From positions 2,728,001 to 2,792,000 of the forward strand of contig OY759675.1 in NCBI GenBank assembly GCA_963662515.1: a DNA stretch of 64,000 bases, written 5' to 3'. The position numbers and the translations under genes are program-made. Under the pieces are notes generated by a model. It made no database searches and was not told where the DNA came from. It saw only the letters and a program-made list of their open reading frames with translations. Positions 18,294 through 27,000 of this stretch are shown piece after piece (the stretch's first letter is position 1; the number at the start of each line of letters is the position of its first letter). Source of the DNA: JAFGDI01 sp963662515. Lineage in GTDB: Bacteria > Planctomycetota > Phycisphaerae > Sedimentisphaerales > SM23-30.

Positions 18294-19084
18294 CTAACCC
18301 AGCAACAGCCGCCCGGCAGTCAGACAAATCACCGGTAACCTGCCCGGTGTGCCGTCAGAGCAGCTATCTGGCCCGCCCCGCAGTAAAAGGCTTCAATATT
18401 TATAAATGTTCCGCCTGTCGGCTGGAATTTACCTGGCCCATGCCCGATGATACGCTTCTGGCCCGTTTTTATGCCAATTATAATGACATACGCGCGGAGG
18501 AGGAGGTATTATTGCTTAACGCCCGGACTAATATCGAATATCTCAGGTTAAAATATGATCTTCAGGCGGAATCGCAACTGCTGGACTTCGGCAGCGGTAA
18601 AGGGTGCTTTGTTACGGCGGGCAACAGCAGTAACTGGTACAATTTCGATCCCTTTACACCGGATTGCCACGCCGATAAACTGCCGGATGATAATTTTGAC
18701 TGGATCACTCTCTGGGGCGTACTGGAGCACCTGACCGATCCGGCCGCCGCTATCGCCAGACTCAGGGCAAGGCTCAGGCCCGGCGGATATCTCGCCGCCA
18801 CCACGATCAGTACAGAGCTGAATATACCCTTCCAGTATAAACCGCCGGAGCATACGACCTACTGGAATCAATCGGCAATAAGCCAGCTGCTCGAGAGTCA
18901 GGGGCTGGAGCTTATCGAATATCGCCAGTATTTCATGAAACAGCTCAGCGATATTTATATGTCCATAATATTGCGTACCGTGCCGGAACGATATCGTAAA
19001 GATATATACTCGGAACTGCCGGACTTTGTCGAAATACCGACAAATGAGGTTTTCTTTGTAGCCAGAAAGACCGCCGGCAGTTAA
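18290..19084 (+). CDS. Class I SAM methyltransferase with N-terminal zinc ribbon
   Basis: 264 residues. C18-C21 and C40-C43 (CPVC...CSAC) form a zinc ribbon. The Rossmann fold begins at about 98 with LLDFGSGKG, then DWITLWGVLEHLTDP and LRPGGYLAATT, as in Methyltransf_23 proteins. This class is typical of glycan and nucleotide-sugar methylation. It overlaps the glycosyltransferase gene by four bases, so a shared glycan substrate is likely (inference). Confidence 0.8.
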   Translation: MTNPATAARQSDKSPVTCPVCRQSSYLARPAVKGFNIYKCSACRLEFTWPMPDDTLLARFYANYNDIRAEEEVLLLNARTNIEYLRLKYDLQAESQLLDFGSGKGCFVTAGNSSNWYNFDPFTPDCHADKLPDDNFDWITLWGVLEHLTDPAAAIARLRARLRPGGYLAATTISTELNIPFQYKPPEHTTYWNQSAISQLLESQGLELIEYRQYFMKQLSDIYMSIILRTVPERYRKDIYSELPDFVEIPTNEVFFVARKTAGS

Positions 19085-19140
19085 AATATAAACCGCTGAT
19101 ATCAGCTCTGGCGATTATCAGCATTTAATAGTGATAATAG

Positions 19141-19352
19141 AGAATAAGAAATAAGAAACAAGATATAAGTTGATAAGCTCCGGTATCGGCCTTGAGGCCG
19201 ATGGCTGATTTAAGGCTTCGCGGCAGTAAAGAGTAAATAATTAATTCAGTCAAGACCGTTGCCAAGCAATAAAACAGGTCGCATAGCGACACCGCAGCCC
19301 CGAAGCGAGTTCGGGATTTCGGATTACCTCAACTTATTTCTTATTTCTTACT
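19141..19352. repeat. MITE-like multi-hairpin element, copy 1
   Basis: Outer arms AAGATATAAGTTGATAAGCT on the left and a degenerate CAACTTATTTCTTATTTCTTA on the right enclose ATCGGCC-TTGA-GGCCGAT, a central GGCTTCGCGGCAGT arm, GGTCGC-ATA-GCGACACC and CCCGAA-GCGAG-TTCGGG. Related copies are at 21875-22108, 48679-48881 and 51776-51972. It fills most of the spacer between the methyltransferase and the first radical SAM gene. Confidence 0.7.
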
Positions 19353-19377
19353 CCTTCCCTGCAAAGGTTAAACCATC

Positions 19378-20451
19378 ATGGCAAACGATAAATTCAAAAT
19401 TGACAGTCATAAACTGATCTATCATATACCCAGAGTTAACGACTGGCTGGCAGGTAAAGATATATACCCCATTTACATGGAAGTAAGCCCGTGCGGGGCG
19501 TGTAATCACCGCTGCACCTTTTGTGCTGTTGATTATCTCGAATATCAGAATCGCCGGCTTGATACTGACATATTCTCTCAGCGGCTCAAAGAGATGGGCC
19601 AGCTCGGGCTCAAGAGCATTATGTATGCCGGCGAGGGAGAGCCCTTTCTGCACCCGGACATGGCGGCTATTACTGCCAGGACCAAAGCAGCCGGTATTGA
19701 TGTCGCCTTTACCACTAATGCCGTGCTTTTCAAAGAAGCGATACAGGATGAAGTATTAGCTAACAGCCAATGGCTCAAGGTCAGTATAAACGCCGGAACA
19801 GATAAGACCTACAGCCAGATACATCGTACCAAACCCGCTGATTTCGATAAAGTGATCGAAAACATGACACGAGCCGCCCAGCTGCGGCAGATGCACGGCT
19901 ATAAATGCGCGCTGGGAATGCAGCTGCTGCTCCTGCCCGAAAATGCCCGGGAAGTCTGCACGCTGGCGCAGCTGGCTGCTGATATCGGCATGGACTATCT
20001 GGTAGTGAAGCCATACTCGCAGAATCCGCAGAGTAAGACCAGTCAATACGATGGCGTGCGCTATGATCAATATGCCAGACTCGCTGAGGAACTGGAAAAC
20101 TTCAATAGTGACAGTTTCAGCATTATCTTCCGCGCTAATGCCATGGCCAAATGGGATGATGGCCATAAACCATATCACCGCTGCCTGGCCCTGCCTTTCT
20201 GGTCATATCTCGATGCCGGGGGCAATATCTGGGGATGCAGTATGTATATGGGCGATGACCGCTTCAACTACGGCAATATCTATGACCAGACCTTCGCCCA
20301 GATCTGGCATGGAGAGAAACGCCGCGAATCGCTCCGCTTCGTAGCAGAAGATCTCGATGCCGGCTCCTGCCGACTCAATTGCCGGATGGATGAGATCAAC
20401 CGCTATTTATGGCAGCTAAAAGAACCGCCAGCCCACTCAAACTTCATCTAA
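19378..20451 (+). CDS. Radical SAM/SPASM protein, paralogue 1
   Basis: 357 residues. The radical SAM cluster is C42-C46-C49 (ACNHRCTFCAVDY), followed by YAGEGEPFLHPD and FTTNAVLF. C-terminal SPASM-type cysteines are at about 268 (HRCLALPFW), 287 (IWGCSMYMGD) and 331/335 (SCRLNC), and would hold an auxiliary cluster. The protein ends in HSNFI. SPASM enzymes modify peptides or carbohydrates; no precursor peptide is evident here. The start is the ATG at 19378. Neighbours suggest a glycan-related role. The opposite-strand gene at 20718 is a paralogue with the same C-terminal NFI ending. Confidence 0.8.
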   Translation: MANDKFKIDSHKLIYHIPRVNDWLAGKDIYPIYMEVSPCGACNHRCTFCAVDYLEYQNRRLDTDIFSQRLKEMGQLGLKSIMYAGEGEPFLHPDMAAITARTKAAGIDVAFTTNAVLFKEAIQDEVLANSQWLKVSINAGTDKTYSQIHRTKPADFDKVIENMTRAAQLRQMHGYKCALGMQLLLLPENAREVCTLAQLAADIGMDYLVVKPYSQNPQSKTSQYDGVRYDQYARLAEELENFNSDSFSIIFRANAMAKWDDGHKPYHRCLALPFWSYLDAGGNIWGCSMYMGDDRFNYGNIYDQTFAQIWHGEKRRESLRFVAEDLDAGSCRLNCRMDEINRYLWQLKEPPAHSNFI

Positions 20452-20452
20452 G

Positions 20453-20717
20453 TGCTTACGCCGCACGGGCGGGTCTTGCCGTGGCGACAGTTGAGATCAG
20501 GCTGGTTTTCTTTCTTTTAAAAATAGGTCCCATAGGTCTCATAGGTCCCATCAGTCCCATTGGTCCCTGCACCGAGATTGAAAAATGTGACCTATGTGAC
20601 CTATGTGACCTATATGACCTATGCTAAAAGATAGAAAACACAATAGCACAAAATGCCTCATCAAAAGGCAAGAGTGATAAAGTCTCGCCCCCCCGGCGTA
20701 AGGGGCGGCGTAAGGGG
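20453..20717. repeat. Composite spacer repeat: TTACGCCG and GGTCCCATA elements
   Basis: Left part GCTTACGCCG..GGGCGGGTCTTGCCGTGG, then GGTCCCATAGGTCTCATAGG-type units (20523-20570), their inverted counterpart GTGACCTATGTGACC (20587-20624), and GCAAGAGTGAT..AGTCTCGCCC. The same order recurs inverted at 50220-50640, where CAATCTCGGTGCAGGGA is the reverse of CCCTGCACCGAGATTG here. It lies between convergent genes. Confidence 0.6.
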
Positions 20718-21824
20718 TTAGATGAAGTTTATGTGGGGGGGAACTGGTCCGGGGTCAGTTGGCATTGTCGCTCCGTTGTGTTTGAGGTCGTAGAGGTATT
20801 CATTGACCTTATGCTGCAGGCAGAGTGTGCCGCAGGCGGTGCGGGCATCGAATTGCTCTGAGGCGATATAGTCCATAACCTGCCAATAGCGGTCAGACTG
20901 CCAGATCTTCTTATAGGAGGTTTCGGCTATATTACCAATATGGAATTTATCTTTATAGCGGTCATGGAAGAGCATACCGCAGGGAGCGACCAGCCCGGAG
21001 CCGGAGAACTGGGTAATAAAAGGAGCTCCGTAACAGCGGTCATAGCGGCGCTTGCCATCGGAGAGTATCTTGGACCACTTGGCCTTTACCAGATAATCGG
21101 CAGTAGAGAGCTGCTCAGCCTGCTCCAGCAGAGCTACCAGTTCATGATACTTACTATAGTCAACGCCCAGCGAGCCGCTTTCATCATCACTGCAATGCTT
21201 AATAACCAAATAGTCAACGCCCAGCTCACGGCCCAACTGAGCCAGAGGCAGCACTTCGGGGGCGAAGGCGGGCATAAGCACCATTTGCAGGCCCAGAGTA
21301 ACACTCAGGTGCATTTGCCTTTTAACGGCAACGGCCTGTTTAATGGTCTGACAAACCCGGTCAAAGCATTTAATATCGCAGCCGTGGATACGGGCATAGC
21401 TTTGCGGCGTAGCGGCTGAGATATTAAAACGCAGATAGGTAAGATGCGGCAGTATCTCAGCGAGCCGGTCACTGTCGAGGGCATAGCCATTAGTGCCCAG
21501 CGCCATGTCGAGCCCATTATTATGACCGTGAATAATGGTATCATAGAGATGCCTGCTGCAGGTGCTCTCGCCATCACTTACCAGCGAGATGGCCTTCACA
21601 CCGATCTCGGCGGCATCATCGAGAAAGCGGAAGATCACATCTCGAGTCATCTTTTTTTCATCATTAGCCTGCAACTGGCCATAGCAATAGACGCAGCGAT
21701 AATTACAGCGCCGGGTCAGGGCACAGTCTATGGTTATGGGTGCTATCCGCTCGCCGGCGAGCCAGGCCTCTACCCGCTCGCGATGCCAGTTAAGTTTATG
21801 TCCATCCAAGATCAATTCTGCCAT
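20718..21824 (-). CDS. Radical SAM/SPASM protein, paralogue 2
   Basis: 368 residues. The radical SAM cluster is C40-C44-C47 (RRCNYRCVYCYGQ), followed by LVSDGESTCSRH and GTNGYAL. SPASM-region cysteines occur in RYDRCYGAPF, LVAPCGMLFHD and ACGTLCLQHK. The protein shares the N-terminal HKLNWHRERVEAWLAGERI block with paralogue 1 (HKLIYHIPRVNDWLAGKDI) and ends PPHINFI. Chemistry is unknown. Context with glycosyltransferase, methyltransferase and transketolase genes points to sugar or glycan tailoring (inference). Confidence 0.8.
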   Translation of the reverse strand: MAELILDGHKLNWHRERVEAWLAGERIAPITIDCALTRRCNYRCVYCYGQLQANDEKKMTRDVIFRFLDDAAEIGVKAISLVSDGESTCSRHLYDTIIHGHNNGLDMALGTNGYALDSDRLAEILPHLTYLRFNISAATPQSYARIHGCDIKCFDRVCQTIKQAVAVKRQMHLSVTLGLQMVLMPAFAPEVLPLAQLGRELGVDYLVIKHCSDDESGSLGVDYSKYHELVALLEQAEQLSTADYLVKAKWSKILSDGKRRYDRCYGAPFITQFSGSGLVAPCGMLFHDRYKDKFHIGNIAETSYKKIWQSDRYWQVMDYIASEQFDARTACGTLCLQHKVNEYLYDLKHNGATMPTDPGPVPPHINFI

Positions 21825-21874
21825 TTATATATCCTGTAGCTTTATGTCACTGCCCCACCGGGGGCGGAAAGGTT

Positions 21875-22108
21875 AAATAATAAGTAATAAGACCCGCAGC
21901 GATGCGTAGCATATATAAGTTGAGGTAATCCGAAATCCCAAAACTCGCTTCGGGGTTCCGGTATCGGCCTTGAGGCCGATGACTGATTTAAGGCTTCGCG
22001 GCAGTAAAGAGTAAATAATTTATTCAGTCAAGACCGTTGCGAAGCCATAAAACAGGTCGCACAGCGACACCTGAGCTTATCAACTTATTTCTTATTTCTT
22101 ATTTCTTC
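21875..22108. repeat. MITE-like multi-hairpin element, copy 2
   Basis: Same internal order as copy 1 (ATCGGCCTTGAGGCCGAT, GGCTTCGCGGCAGTAAAGAG, TTCAGTCAAGACCGTTGCGA, GGTCGC-ACA-GCGACACC), with an extra left segment carrying the inverse of the CCCGAAGCGAGTTCGGG hairpin. Right arm is GAGCTTATCAACTTATTTC. Confidence 0.7.
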
Positions 22109-22110
22109 TT

Positions 22111-22245
22111 GTAACCGTTCACACAGTTACAATAATAACAACTTCACCCGCAGCCAGCCCAAACTATTATAAAGATCCTGTTATCCTGTCTGAAAAAAGA
22201 ATTAGCCCCGAAGCGAGTTCGGGATTTCGGAATACCTCAACAGCG
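22111..22245. repeat. GTAACCGTTCACAC hairpin and partial MITE arm
   Basis: GTAACCGTTCACACAGTTAC at 22111-22130, a palindromic unit also seen at 41782 and 56549, followed by a stray CCCGAAGCGAGTTCGGG-ATTTCGG arm at 22205-22245. No gene. Confidence 0.45.
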
Positions 22246-22281
22246 TGAACGCTGAACTCTTACGGGAGCTCTTGCGGGTAA

Positions 22282-22770
22282 TCAAACTCTGATATATCCG
22301 CTCTGGTCGGCTTTTATCCAGTTATTTACCAGAGTCTGGAAATCTCCTTCATATTGATAGGGATCATAGACTTTCATGCCGATAAGTTCCATTATTTTTA
22401 TATCATCTTTACCGCAGCAGTGGCTGGGGCCCAGGAAGCGGAAATAATTCTCAGCTCCGGTGGCGATGAATTTAACATTGAGCCCCTGCAGGAGCACATC
22501 ATTTCTGACCTGCTCGAGAGCCCGGAAGGCCAGGAAATTGACGATACTGTAATATATCGGCCGCAGCCCTGCCATGGCCATGCCGGCGGCAATGCCCACA
22601 CTGGCCTGCTCCATTATGCCGCAATTTATCACCCGGTCGGGAAATTCGCTTTTGAGCCGATCGATAGCACCAAAGCCCATATCTCCTACCAGCAGATACA
22701 ACCGATCATCGGCCCGGAAAGGCTCAATGAGCATATCAACGATCATTTTTCGATAATTTGGCTCGCTCAT
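22282..22770 (-). CDS. Transketolase-like Pyr-domain subunit, lacks C-terminal domain
   Basis: 162 residues from ATG 22770, which overlaps the upstream stop as ATGA; a start 23 codons earlier would overlap the neighbour more deeply. It carries the pyrimidine-binding domain with the catalytic Glu in CGIMEQASVGIAAGMA (E54) that activates thiamine diphosphate. Split transketolases normally have a second subunit of about 310 residues with Pyr plus C-terminal domains. Here the protein stops after Pyr (YIRV). Together with the upstream gene it may form a thiamine-dependent two-carbon transferase for a special sugar, as seen in some polysaccharide clusters (inference). Confidence 0.75.
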   Translation of the reverse strand: MSEPNYRKMIVDMLIEPFRADDRLYLLVGDMGFGAIDRLKSEFPDRVINCGIMEQASVGIAAGMAMAGLRPIYYSIVNFLAFRALEQVRNDVLLQGLNVKFIATGAENYFRFLGPSHCCGKDDIKIMELIGMKVYDPYQYEGDFQTLVNNWIKADQSGYIRV

Positions 22771-23585
22771 GGCCGTCCCTCCTCTAATTCTTCGGCGGTG
22801 GGCAGGCGGAAATGGAATTTCGGGACATTTTCCATACATTTCAGGCCATAGCCCTTTACCGTGCGGGCCAGCAGAACATTGGGACTCTCGGGGAGCAGGC
22901 CCCTGAGCCGCCCCAGTGCCGCTACAATACCGGCGGGATCATGACCGTAGCAATCGGAGAGCTTGGCACCAAAGCCGCTCAGCCGCTGATACAGGGCCAT
23001 GCGTTCATTATCCAGCACATTGACAATATGATCCATCGCCTGCAGACCGTTGGCATCGATAATGATCGAGAGATTATTAAGCTTATGTTTAACGGCAAAG
23101 ATAAGGGCCTCCCAGCAGGAGCCCTCCTGAAACTCGCCATCGCCGACAATACAATAAGTATGCCATGTCTGCTTGCGGAGCTTTGCCCCCCAGGCCAGCC
23201 CCACCGCCAGAGGCAGGCCGTGCCCCAGCGAACCACAGCCGGCTTCCAGGCCAAATTCCACCCGGCGTTCTGCACAGCCGCTTAGCTGACTGGCCGGGGT
23301 ATAGAACCCCTGCCATTGCTCAGCAGGGATAAAGCCCAGATCAGTTAAGATGGCATAATGGCCATAACAGCCGTGACTTTTGGAAAAGATAAGCCGGTCC
23401 CGCTGACTGTCAGAGGCATCCGCGGGATTATAATGCATCAGGCCGGAATAATAAAGGGCTGTGAGTATATCAATGCACGATAAGCTCGGGGCAATATGAC
23501 CGGCACCATTACGCAGGGCCACGGCAATTACCTCCCGGCGAATAGCATCGGCTTTGTCTTTGAGTTGTTCAGGGCTCAGAAGCAT
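22767..23585 (-). CDS. Transketolase-like N-terminal (thiamine diphosphate binding) subunit
   Basis: 272 residues from ATG 23585 (MLLSPEQLK); a TTG at 23621 adds only a hydrophobic stretch that is not typical. Motifs: RDRLIFSKSHGCYGHYAIL, GSLGHGLPLAVGLAWG, and the ThDP motif GDGEFQEG (148-155) with the paired Asn in IIDANG (about 177). Length matches the N-terminal half of split transketolases. It is coupled to the Pyr subunit by a four-base overlap. This pair is unlikely to be the housekeeping transketolase, given the truncated partner and the radical SAM/glycosyltransferase neighbours. Confidence 0.82.
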   Translation of the reverse strand: MLLSPEQLKDKADAIRREVIAVALRNGAGHIAPSLSCIDILTALYYSGLMHYNPADASDSQRDRLIFSKSHGCYGHYAILTDLGFIPAEQWQGFYTPASQLSGCAERRVEFGLEAGCGSLGHGLPLAVGLAWGAKLRKQTWHTYCIVGDGEFQEGSCWEALIFAVKHKLNNLSIIIDANGLQAMDHIVNVLDNERMALYQRLSGFGAKLSDCYGHDPAGIVAALGRLRGLLPESPNVLLARTVKGYGLKCMENVPKFHFRLPTAEELEEGRP

Positions 23586-24059
23586 AGCCGCTATTATAAT
23601 TATAAGCCCAATAACTGACAAGCGTTAAATAGCTGGTACGATCTGCGGGCCTGTGGGGATTTTATAGTACATTTCTGCTGGCGGTCAGGAATAGTCAGCA
23701 CAAAACTTCTTGTCACCATATTACAATAATGTTAAAATAACACTGGAATTCACCCTGAACCAGCTTCGGGACCGCACAGCCCTTGCACCAGACGGCCCTT
23801 ACGCCGGGCTGGCGAGACTTGCCGGTGGCGACTGGATGGATGGCAAAAGTGCTATTATTTCACCAGTCCGGCGTAAGGACCGAAACTTGCCGGGGCGATA
23901 ATTGATATTAGACTGATGTTTTTTGCCTGTTCTCTGATTGTACTTGATGCGGGCGAAAGGATTGAACTTAAAACTATTATTCGCCAGGATTGAATGGATT
24001 GAATGGATTGAATGTTGATCCTGTTCAATCATATTATTTAACACACGAAAGGAAATATA
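23586..24059. other. Repeat-bearing spacer between divergent genes
   Basis: Holds two TTACGCCG/GCGTAAGG-family arms (23796-23835 and 23868-23900, mutually inverted around a 30-base centre) and a tandem ATTGAATGG triplet at 23990-24015. AAAGGAA at 24050-24056 is the likely ribosome site of the DUF4328 gene. No gene. Confidence 0.5.
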
Positions 24060-24752
24060 ATGTTTGGAGAGGAAACGAACTCTATCGGCCAGAAATATCA
24101 ATACACAAAGGATCCGTCATTTTTAACAAAGTTTCTAAAAACTATGTTTTGGATTTTTCTGGGAACCACCCTTGTCTCAATGTTATCCGATTTTATGCAA
24201 ATGAATCTCCTTTACGCTGATAATGTCACACTGGCTGATGCAGATGCAAACGATAATCGTCAACAATATATAGCCATTGTTTATATGATTATAAATCTTA
24301 TAACAGTTGTTACATTTATGATGTGGGTACACCGAGCTAATAAAAATTGTCACGGCTTTTGGGCTCCACACATGGATTTCTCGCCTGGCTGGTCAGTCGG
24401 TTATTTCTTCATACCGTTCTTTAATTTATACAAACCTTATCAGGTAATGCAAGAGATATGGAAAGTCAGTACCAATCCGAGAAATTGTTCGATTAATGAT
24501 GGAAGTGCTTTAGTTGGCTGGTGGTGGGCTCTATGCCTGACATCTGGTTTTTTAGGACGAATTGCATCTAACTCTTTATCACGAGCTGATTCTGCAAGTT
24601 CATTAAAAGTGGCCACGGGAATATATATACTAGGTGGCTTTATAACTATTACCTTAATTGTTGTTTCAATATTACTCATTAGTGCAATTCACAGAAAACA
24701 AGAAAATTTGGTTAAAAATGACAATGTGATAGCCGGAACAGAGAATTGTTAA
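24060..24752 (+). CDS. DUF4328 membrane protein
   Basis: 230 residues with four hydrophobic segments (about 28-48, 78-100, 150-170, 190-215). The DUF4328 signature is clear: MMWVHRANKNCHGFW, FSPGWSVGYFFIPFFNLYKPYQVMQEIWK. Function is unknown. It is the first gene of an AT-richer block of unrelated small genes on the plus strand, each followed by repeats, which suggests acquisition as separate pieces. Confidence 0.75.
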   Translation: MFGEETNSIGQKYQYTKDPSFLTKFLKTMFWIFLGTTLVSMLSDFMQMNLLYADNVTLADADANDNRQQYIAIVYMIINLITVVTFMMWVHRANKNCHGFWAPHMDFSPGWSVGYFFIPFFNLYKPYQVMQEIWKVSTNPRNCSINDGSALVGWWWALCLTSGFLGRIASNSLSRADSASSLKVATGIYILGGFITITLIVVSILLISAIHRKQENLVKNDNVIAGTENC

Positions 24753-24759
24753 AAAACTA

Positions 24760-24850
24760 GACTAACAACTATTCTTCGACCGGATTGGCTGGTTGATTTT
24801 GTGAGATTGTAATAAACTGAAAAGTAAAGAGTTATGGAATCAACTCCTGA
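24760..24850. repeat. Cassette-border repeat A
   Basis: GACTAACAAC, a CGACC..GGTTG stem, GATTGTAATAAA and CAACTCCTGA in this order, matching 27001-27104. The stem differs by paired changes (CAACCG/CGGTTG in the other copy), which suggests conserved structure. Confidence 0.55.
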
Positions 24851-24877
24851 AATCTTGAATTTTTCCCATGGTATAAT

Positions 24878-25390
24878 ATGAAAATAGTATTGGCTGAATA
24901 TAATTTGGATTGGCCTGTGATGTTTGAGCGGGAATGCGATGCCATTCATAATATCATTGGCGACACAAATTGTAGAATAGAGCATATTGGAAGCACTTCG
25001 GTGTTTGGCTTACTGAGTAAACCGATCATTGACATTATGGTTGGCCTTAAAGACTTCCGCTCTGCTGACGATGTGGTTATGCATTTTGTTGAACAAGGAT
25101 ACGAATACTACCCGCAGTATGAAGATGTGATGCCACACAGGAGATTTTTCAAAAAAATCGACAATCAAACTGTCACTCATCATATCCATATGGTAGAGAT
25201 AGCCAGCGAATTCTGGCAGCGGCATTTGCTCTTTAGAGATTACTTGCGAAATAACCCTGACATTGCCAATGAATATGCAGAGTTAAAAACCGAACTTGCT
25301 AAACAGGAATGGGAAACATCAAACGATTTTTCTCAAGCTAAAACTAATTTCATAAAAAGAATAGAAAAATTATGTGGTTTAACACATTAA
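24878..25390 (+). CDS. GrpB family protein (UPF0157)
   Basis: 170 residues. Nucleotidyltransferase-fold GrpB signature: EYNLDWPVMFERE, IEHIGSTSVFGLLSKPIIDIMVG, HHIHMVE and the C-terminal LRNNPDIANEYAELK. The GSTS plus DI(M)VG pattern resembles the GS...D motif of nucleotidyltransferases. Substrate is unknown. TATAAT at 24872-24877 immediately precedes the ATG, so if it is a -10 element the transcript would begin inside the ORF; more likely it is incidental. Spacing to the neighbours is large, so it is probably expressed alone. Confidence 0.85.
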   Translation: MKIVLAEYNLDWPVMFERECDAIHNIIGDTNCRIEHIGSTSVFGLLSKPIIDIMVGLKDFRSADDVVMHFVEQGYEYYPQYEDVMPHRRFFKKIDNQTVTHHIHMVEIASEFWQRHLLFRDYLRNNPDIANEYAELKTELAKQEWETSNDFSQAKTNFIKRIEKLCGLTH

Positions 25391-25926
25391 TGGCAAACAA
25401 TCCCAACATATTGGGATTGGTACAGAACCAGGACCGGGGTATTTAAATTTAAACACAAGGACGGCAAAGACGCTAAGAAAATATAAGAGTTTGTGCAGGA
25501 ATGAGAGGATTAAGCCGCAGGCCTTCCGAATCCCGGATTTATTCGCCTCTTCAGCCCTGAGCCAAGGCCCTTACGCCGGGCGGGCGAAACTTAAAAAGAA
25601 TTTTCCACCGTGAAGATACTATGAAAGTAGTGAAGGTTAAGATGATGTTGATTATAAGATGGAAAGCAAATAGTCATGAATTCGACTCCTGACACCTTTA
25701 ATTTTTTCGACAACTGTAATTCCCTGATGTATCAGGTTGGCAAAAACCAAAGGAGATTCCCCGCTTACACAAACCAAGCGTGCCAGCTGGACAAAAATGC
25801 CAGCAAAAAGAAACCCTTGCAAACACTAAAGACTATCGGTAAAATCTTGCAATACAATGAATTACAGTGGTGACAGTGCCATTGACTCCTGACACCTTTA
25901 TTTCCTCATGGACAAGAAAAGTTGAC
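25391..25926. other. Spacer with REP-like units and a TTACGCCG arm
   Basis: Contains the hairpin CAATCCCAACATATTGGGATTG (25398-25419), a CCCTTACGCCGGGCGGGCGAAACTT arm at 25568-25592, and two copies of GACTCCTGACACCTTTA (25683-25699 and 25884-25900). A 65-codon ORF at 25676-25873 starts inside a repeat and looks like chance. Confidence 0.5.
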
Positions 25927-26979
25927 ATGAAAAAAGATACGAACAAAGCAGTTAATAAAACAGATAAAAGCGAGACTGGTATCATCCGTTCGTCGGCGGC
26001 TGAGTATCTGACCTTTGTCGCAGCCAGCGAGGCAAATGGTGTCGAAGCTGTTTATGCCGATGAGAATGTATGGCTGACCCAGAAGATGATGGGCGTTCTC
26101 TATGATGTTGAGACCAATACGGTTAACTATCACCTGAAAAAGGTATTTTCCGACAGTGAGCTGGAAGAAATTTCAGTTATTCGAAATTTTCGAATAACTG
26201 CCGCTGACGGCAAAGAATATAACACTAAACACTACAATCTTTCGGCGATTATTGCTGTTGGCTACAAAGTTAACTCAGAAAGAGCTGTACAATTCCGTAA
26301 ATGGGCTACTGCGATAATAAAAGAATATACGATCAAAGCCTATGTAATGGACGATGAACGCATGAAAAGTGGTGGCTCTATTCTGACTGATAAATATTTT
26401 GAAGAACAGTTGACACGAATCCGGGAAATACGCCTGAGCGAGCGGAAGTTTTATCAGAAGATAACAGATATTTACGCGACCTCTGTTGACTATGATGTAA
26501 CGGCCCAGGCAACCAAACGCTTTTTTGCCACAGTTCAAAATAAACTGCACTGGGCCATACATGGTCAGACAGCGGCTGAAATAATTATCAATCGGGCTGA
26601 TCATCAAAAACAAAACATGGGCCTTACCTCATGGCAAGATGCGCCCAATGGTAAAATCCAGAAATTTGATGTCAGCGTAGCCAAAAACTATCTCACGGAA
26701 TCTGAAATGGGACAATTACAAAGACTGGTCTCTGCCTATCTGGATGTTGCAGAAGATATGGCTATGCGGAAGATCCCCATGACGATGGCAGACTGGGAGA
26801 CACGACTAAATCGTTTTATCCAGGCCACTGACCGTGAAATACTTCAGGATGCAGGCAAGGTAACGGCAGAAATTGCCAAAGCCCATGCTGAAAGTGAATT
26901 TGAAAAATATCGGATCGTGCAGGATCGGCTGTATGAAAGTGATTTTGACAAAATAGTTAAGCAGCTCGGTTGTGATTAA
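25927..26979 (+). CDS. RhuM family (virulence-associated) protein
   Basis: 350 residues from ATG 25927; an upstream in-frame start lies inside a repeat. N-terminal winged-helix-like region: VWLTQKMMGVLYDVETNTVNYHLKKVFSD, KEYNTKHYNLSAIIAVGY and RAVQFRKWATAIIKEYTIKAYVMDDERM. A C-terminal helical region has ERKFYQKITDIYATSVDYD and SEFEKYRIVQDRLYESDFD. RhuM proteins occur in genomic islands beside restriction and mobile genes and are thought to bind DNA. Function is not established. Stands alone between repeats. Confidence 0.85.
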   Translation: MKKDTNKAVNKTDKSETGIIRSSAAEYLTFVAASEANGVEAVYADENVWLTQKMMGVLYDVETNTVNYHLKKVFSDSELEEISVIRNFRITAADGKEYNTKHYNLSAIIAVGYKVNSERAVQFRKWATAIIKEYTIKAYVMDDERMKSGGSILTDKYFEEQLTRIREIRLSERKFYQKITDIYATSVDYDVTAQATKRFFATVQNKLHWAIHGQTAAEIIINRADHQKQNMGLTSWQDAPNGKIQKFDVSVAKNYLTESEMGQLQRLVSAYLDVAEDMAMRKIPMTMADWETRLNRFIQATDREILQDAGKVTAEIAKAHAESEFEKYRIVQDRLYESDFDKIVKQLGCD

Positions 26980-27000
26980 ATTATATAACTTAAAACTTAT

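Noticed and set aside
19378..21824. RiPP cluster built on the two SPASM radical SAM genes
   Set aside because: No short precursor ORF with a ribosome site or leader-like sequence was found beside either gene, and the neighbours are glycan-type enzymes.
23990..24015. Tandem ATTGAATGG triplet as an operator
   Set aside because: Simple slippage explains three copies; no matching site elsewhere in the window.
25676..25873. 65-codon ORF before the RhuM gene
   Set aside because: Its start lies inside a dispersed REP-like unit and the sequence shows no domain.
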